A stretch of DNA of 64,000 nucleotides from assembly GCA_031292565.1 (NCBI GenBank), contig JARLGW010000001.1, positions 912,435-976,434 on the forward strand, written 5' to 3'. The translations under genes and the position numbers were made by a program. The DNA is from Paludibacteraceae bacterium. Its GTDB lineage: Bacteria; Bacteroidota; Bacteroidia; Bacteroidales; Paludibacteraceae. The notes beneath the pieces were generated by a model. That model worked only from the letters and a program-made list of their open reading frames with translations. It did not search any database and was not told the DNA's origin. Positions 60,801-64,000 of this stretch are shown piece by piece (positions within the stretch are counted from its first letter, which is position 1; each line of letters begins with the position of its first letter).

Positions 60801-63692
60801 TTACCGTCCGCACATTCCTTTAAAGTCGCACCACTCGCAAGCCTTTTCGTTGGTGGTTTGCTCAAAAGGGATAGAAGGGTCAAACAGTTCACCTAATTTT
60901 TGAAGCAAGGCGGTTTCAAACTCCTCCGCCAGATCCCGAAAATCATTTATCGGCTGCTTATCCCAATTAATAATGGGGGAATAATCATCATCCATCGCTT
61001 TTTGTATATACACCAAGGCCGGTTGCACGGCATCCGGTTGCTCCTGCACCAGGATGGATGCGTACAGAAAAGCTTGAAAAATATAGTTCGCTCTTTCTTT
61101 ATTTGAGTCGAAAAGTTTCCCCATCTCGTTTGCCTCTTTGGGGTTACCTCCCGTTTTATAATCCACCACCCGCAAGTGTCCGTCCTTATAATCCATACGA
61201 TCCACAATTCCACCCAATTGCAACTGCACCCCATCGGGCATTGTTACCGTGCGATATTTCCGTTGCTCCAAGCCCAACATGGTGAATGGAGCTTCCGCCT
61301 TATCCATGCGCAACAGGCGTTTGATAAATTGCTTTACAATACGAAAATAAATAAGTTGCTCCCCGTTGTATCTCTCACGTGGCATCTCACGGTTGAAAAA
61401 TTCTTCATTGAATGCTTTTTCAATGGCTTTTTCAATGCGAGCATCGGCCTTTAAGAATCCTTCTATCTGCTCTTGGGTAACGACAAAGGCGGGGAATGGT
61501 TCGCCCTCACTTTGCTGCACATGCCCTATTTCACGGTAAATTAATTCTGCCGTTTTATGAAAAACACTTCCTAGCACGGAATTGTCCAACTCGTCGGACA
61601 GCTCTTGTGGCGGACGGATATCCTCCACGTAATGCAAATAGAAACGAAGGCTGCAATCGAAAAAATTGTTTATTGCGGATGCTGATAATCGTTGTGCCTC
61701 GTCATTCAAACGTATATCAAACTGATGCTTTATTTTTTCCAACAGGGCTTCCGATTTTTCCACCCGCAAAGGCATCGGGTTGTGCGGTTGTATTTCCGAT
61801 TGCAGACTGATACGTTCAATCGGGTACGGGTACTCGGTGAGCAACTGCAACAGGAAGCGGCTCATCTCCGATTTTCCCGTTTGCTGGTTGGCCGTGTTGT
61901 ACATCAACACGATGTTTTCCGCCCGTTGCAACAAGCGGTAGAAATAATAGGCATACAGGGAATCCTGATGCTCAATGGTAGTCATCCCGAAAAACTTACG
62001 AATAAAATGCGGGATGAATGACGAATCGTTGTCCGACTTCGGCATCATGCCTTCGTTTGTGCTCATCATTAGCACATTACGGAAATCCATGTTACGGGTT
62101 TCGAGCACACCCATTACTTGCAGCCCCCGTGCCGGTTCGCCATGAAAAGGGATGGAGGTACCGGACAATAGTTGCTTGAGCAAACTCACAAAGGTAGGCT
62201 TCTGCACCTGAAGTTGCTTGGTGGTAATCAAATCGTGCAAACGGTTCAATGCCTGAAAAGCACGAAATAAAGCTTCGCTATACAAGTCGTTGAACGAATT
62301 ATTTTCATCGCCCTCGGTTTCCGATTGCTTGCCATACACCACGGCAACGGCTTTCAAGGTTTCCAGCAGATATTCCGAAAGCTCCACGGCATCCTTGGTT
62401 GCCCTGAATAGTTGGGGGTTCTGTAAATCCTCCGCCGTGGGGAAAAAGTTATTTTCCCGTATCATGGTTTGCTGCACCGCCCCGGCTTCGGGGAATAGCA
62501 AGCGAATATAGGGATGCCTTAGCACGGGTAACACGTAATTGTAGCGGAAGCGGCCTTGCGCCTCATCCACACCCTTGAGTTGCAATTCGGCCAACACGGT
62601 AAGCAGGCTAAAAACAGGCGTTTGCGAAAGCGGGAAACCCATCGTGATATTCACGTTGCCCACTTCGGAGGGGATGGCGTGCATCACCGATTGCAGGTTT
62701 TGCTCGTTGCAAAGCACGATAGCCGAATCCGGCTGCTCAAATCCTTGAGGGTAATTGAGTTCCCCTATCCATTTAGGTATGTAACCCGCCTGCGCACTTT
62801 CGGAAGGCGAGGCTACCAAACATATCTTTTTCGGCTTTGCCGTGAACAGGTCGGTCTGCATGCCTTTCAGTTCATTCCCGAAGCGGTGGATATTGTCGCG
62901 CATAAAGCGTCCGGCCTCTTGCGTGTCCGCCATGTAATAGTCGTCGTAGTCCCAATAAAACAGAGCCTTATCGTTTTGCTTTAATATCTTGAAAAGCAGT
63001 TTCTCGCACTCGGTAAGCACGTTGAAGCCCACGAAGATGTATTTCTCCTGCGTGAAACATTCCACGCCGTTGGCTTGCATGTTTTCTATCGCAGCACGAA
63101 ACGCCATGCCGTCATACGCGATGCCTTCGCCCCGAAGCTTTTCTTTAAAGTTGCGGTACACCGTGCCTAAAATGCTCCAGATGGAAAAGAAGGCTTCCTT
63201 TAGTTGGGTGCGGTTGGTGGAAATATCTTTGAAGAAGCGTTCTATCACACCCCATTGCTCTTCATCCAGGTGCTCAAAATTATCTTTCAGGTTGTCCAGC
63301 TCCAACAGGTTGCTAAACAAAGCCAACTCGTTCACCATATTTTTGTCCACATCGTTGAAGTCGCCCAACAATATTTCGCCAAAGAAATAGAACTCGTCAA
63401 AGCTCTCCACAGCAGCTTTTTCCTTGTTGGCATAATACACGTCGGTGTAGGTGTAATATAGCTCGGTAAGCAGTTTCAGGCTGTCGGCAATTTGCAAGTC
63501 GGATGTCTGCTGAAACAATTCGTCCAAACTGGCATAAGCAGGTGCCCACACGGGTTTGTCGGAACTGGCACACAGGTATTCGTTAAAAAACAAACGAGCT
63601 CTACGATTGGGAAATACGATGGTGATTTGTGACAAATCGTTGCCATATTGTTGGAGCAAATCGCGGGTTACTTGCTGGAGGAATGGAGTCAT
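60801..63692 (-). CDS. AddB-like PD-(D/E)XK nuclease
   Basis: 963 residues from the ATG at 63690-63692 (the frame continues upstream to 63773, across the promoter). The N-terminal part has an ATPase-like fold without a clear Walker A, as in AddB: FPNRRARLFFNEYLCASS and IVLCNEQNLQSVMHAI are visible. The C-terminal nuclease domain has FHKTAELIYREIG and the catalytic RVVDYKTGGNPKE. Four cysteines fit the AddB iron-sulfur cluster: one in FFDCSLRFYLHYV and three in the last 15 residues (CEWCDFKGMC). It would be the second subunit of an AddAB-type recombination nuclease; addA is not next to it in this window. Confidence 0.85.
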   Translation of the reverse strand: MTPFLQQVTRDLLQQYGNDLSQITIVFPNRRARLFFNEYLCASSDKPVWAPAYASLDELFQQTSDLQIADSLKLLTELYYTYTDVYYANKEKAAVESFDEFYFFGEILLGDFNDVDKNMVNELALFSNLLELDNLKDNFEHLDEEQWGVIERFFKDISTNRTQLKEAFFSIWSILGTVYRNFKEKLRGEGIAYDGMAFRAAIENMQANGVECFTQEKYIFVGFNVLTECEKLLFKILKQNDKALFYWDYDDYYMADTQEAGRFMRDNIHRFGNELKGMQTDLFTAKPKKICLVASPSESAQAGYIPKWIGELNYPQGFEQPDSAIVLCNEQNLQSVMHAIPSEVGNVNITMGFPLSQTPVFSLLTVLAELQLKGVDEAQGRFRYNYVLPVLRHPYIRLLFPEAGAVQQTMIRENNFFPTAEDLQNPQLFRATKDAVELSEYLLETLKAVAVVYGKQSETEGDENNSFNDLYSEALFRAFQALNRLHDLITTKQLQVQKPTFVSLLKQLLSGTSIPFHGEPARGLQVMGVLETRNMDFRNVLMMSTNEGMMPKSDNDSSFIPHFIRKFFGMTTIEHQDSLYAYYFYRLLQRAENIVLMYNTANQQTGKSEMSRFLLQLLTEYPYPIERISLQSEIQPHNPMPLRVEKSEALLEKIKHQFDIRLNDEAQRLSASAINNFFDCSLRFYLHYVEDIRPPQELSDELDNSVLGSVFHKTAELIYREIGHVQQSEGEPFPAFVVTQEQIEGFLKADARIEKAIEKAFNEEFFNREMPRERYNGEQLIYFRIVKQFIKRLLRMDKAEAPFTMLGLEQRKYRTVTMPDGVQLQLGGIVDRMDYKDGHLRVVDYKTGGNPKEANEMGKLFDSNKERANYIFQAFLYASILVQEQPDAVQPALVYIQKAMDDDYSPIINWDKQPINDFRDLAEEFETALLQKLGELFDPSIPFEQTTNEKACEWCDFKGMCGR

Positions 63693-63726
63693 GTAGGTTA
63701 TTCTATTTTGTAAAAAATCTTCTTTA

Positions 63727-63734
63727 CAAATATA
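63727..63734 (-). promoter_or_regulatory. Promoter of the AddB-like gene
   Basis: Minus-strand TATATTTG, exact -7 match, 35 bases upstream of the ATG at 63692; supports that start over 63773. Confidence 0.55.
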
Positions 63735-63830
63735 GTGAGAATTTGCTAAAAATAGGAAAGACGGTGCGTGCACCCCCTGATAGTATCGATTTTGAATTCA
63801 GAAAACAAAAGATAAAAGAGCAAAAAACAA

Positions 63831-63854
63831 ACGCAAAGACGCTAGGACGCAAAG
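63831..63854. repeat. Short ACGCAAAG direct repeat
   Basis: ACGCAAAGACGCTAGGACGCAAAG (given here in two pieces in reading: ACGCAAAG, spacer, ACGCAAAG) lies downstream of the rRNA operon. Small tandem ACGCAAAG words are frequent in spacer DNA of this phylum. Confidence 0.4.
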
Positions 63855-63881
63855 AATAAAAGGCAGAAGTCCAAAATGCAA

Positions 63882-63913
63882 AAGACCCTCACAAATTGCT
63901 TTGCAAGGGTCTT
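63882..63913 (-). terminator. rRNA operon terminator
   Basis: On the minus strand AAGACCCTTGCAAA, GCAA loop and TTTGTGAGGGTCTT: a 14-bp stem (two G-T pairs) followed by TTGC. It sits 9 bases past the 5S rRNA end. Confidence 0.75.
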
Positions 63914-63922
63914 GTAAAAAAC

Positions 63923-64000
63923 GGCGGCGACCTACTCTCCCACATAATTGCAGTACCATCGGCGTGATTAGGCTTAACTTCTCTGTTCGGAATGGGAAGA
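63923..64000 (-). rRNA. rrf: 5S ribosomal RNA, 3' part (cut by window edge)
   Basis: The minus strand reads GAAGTTAAGCCTAATCACGC, then CGATGGTACTGCAATTATGT, then GGGAGAGTAGGTCGCCGCC: the conserved 3' two thirds of bacterial 5S rRNA. The 5' part lies beyond the right edge. The 16S and 23S genes would be further right. Confidence 0.95.

Overview
The window is a chromosomal segment of a Bacteroidetes bacterium, most likely order Bacteroidales. The evidence is consistent: promoters follow the Bacteroidetes -7 consensus TAnnTTTG rather than E. coli -10 boxes; Shine-Dalgarno sequences are weak or absent; three proteins carry type IX secretion (gliding/Por) C-terminal signals; and several families are typical of the phylum (DUF4831, DUF6150, Bacteroidetes-type FtsL, the glycine-lipid acyltransferase pair, the apgM-thrC pair).

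Layout. Positions 1-8.8 kb: the start of a TonB-like gene (cut by the window edge), divergent from nadK-fmt; an ammonium transporter; a small outer-membrane barrel protein; a large type IX cargo protein; a repeat protein; and an RluA-type pseudouridine synthase. Positions 8.85-24.5 kb (minus strand): the complete division and cell-wall (dcw) cluster mraZ-rsmH-ftsL-ftsI-murE-mraY-murD-ftsW-murG-murC-ftsQ-ftsA-ftsZ, without murF or ddl. It is interrupted only between murC and murG by a palindrome-rich dispersed repeat. Positions 24.6-26.7 kb: the divergent acyltransferase pair glsA-glsB (glycine lipids), sharing a long AT-rich control region with mraZ. Positions 26.8-33.4 kb (minus): thrC, an apgM-type probable homoserine kinase, nrnA, comEC, rpe and a 54-residue small gene. 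Positions 33.8-38.0 kb (plus): etfB-etfA-(four-helix-bundle insert)-acyl-CoA dehydrogenase. Positions 38.2-47.1 kb (plus): a DUF349 protein, an FAD oxidoreductase, a YqeY-like protein, a BspA-type leucine-rich protein, the NAD(P)HX repair enzyme and a DUF4831 protein. Positions 47.1-63.7 kb: a mixed-strand set with an AI-2E family permease, tdk, rsmI, a Cbp1-like lipoprotein, a YjjG-like phosphatase, an apparently inactivated M28 peptidase, DsrE-like, recQ, a subtilase, xseAB, a B3/4 protein and an AddB-like nuclease. The right edge holds the 3' part of a 5S rRNA gene on the minus strand, the end of an rRNA operon that continues outside the window.

Most interesting signals. (1) Two distant copies (about 13.69-13.95 kb and 60.53-60.72 kb) of an intergenic element built from five small hairpins in the same order, with compensatory base changes in at least two stems. 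(2) A GTGG-type double box in the mraZ promoter, the expected place for MraZ autorepression, with an inverted near-copy facing the glycine-lipid genes. (3) A 54-codon gene with its own terminator between rpe and etfB. (4) A four-helix-bundle gene flanked by inverted repeats inside an otherwise continuous etf/acyl-CoA dehydrogenase operon. (5) An M28 peptidase with two catalytic acidic residues replaced by Asn. No prophage, CRISPR array, insertion-sequence transposase or tRNA gene was found.
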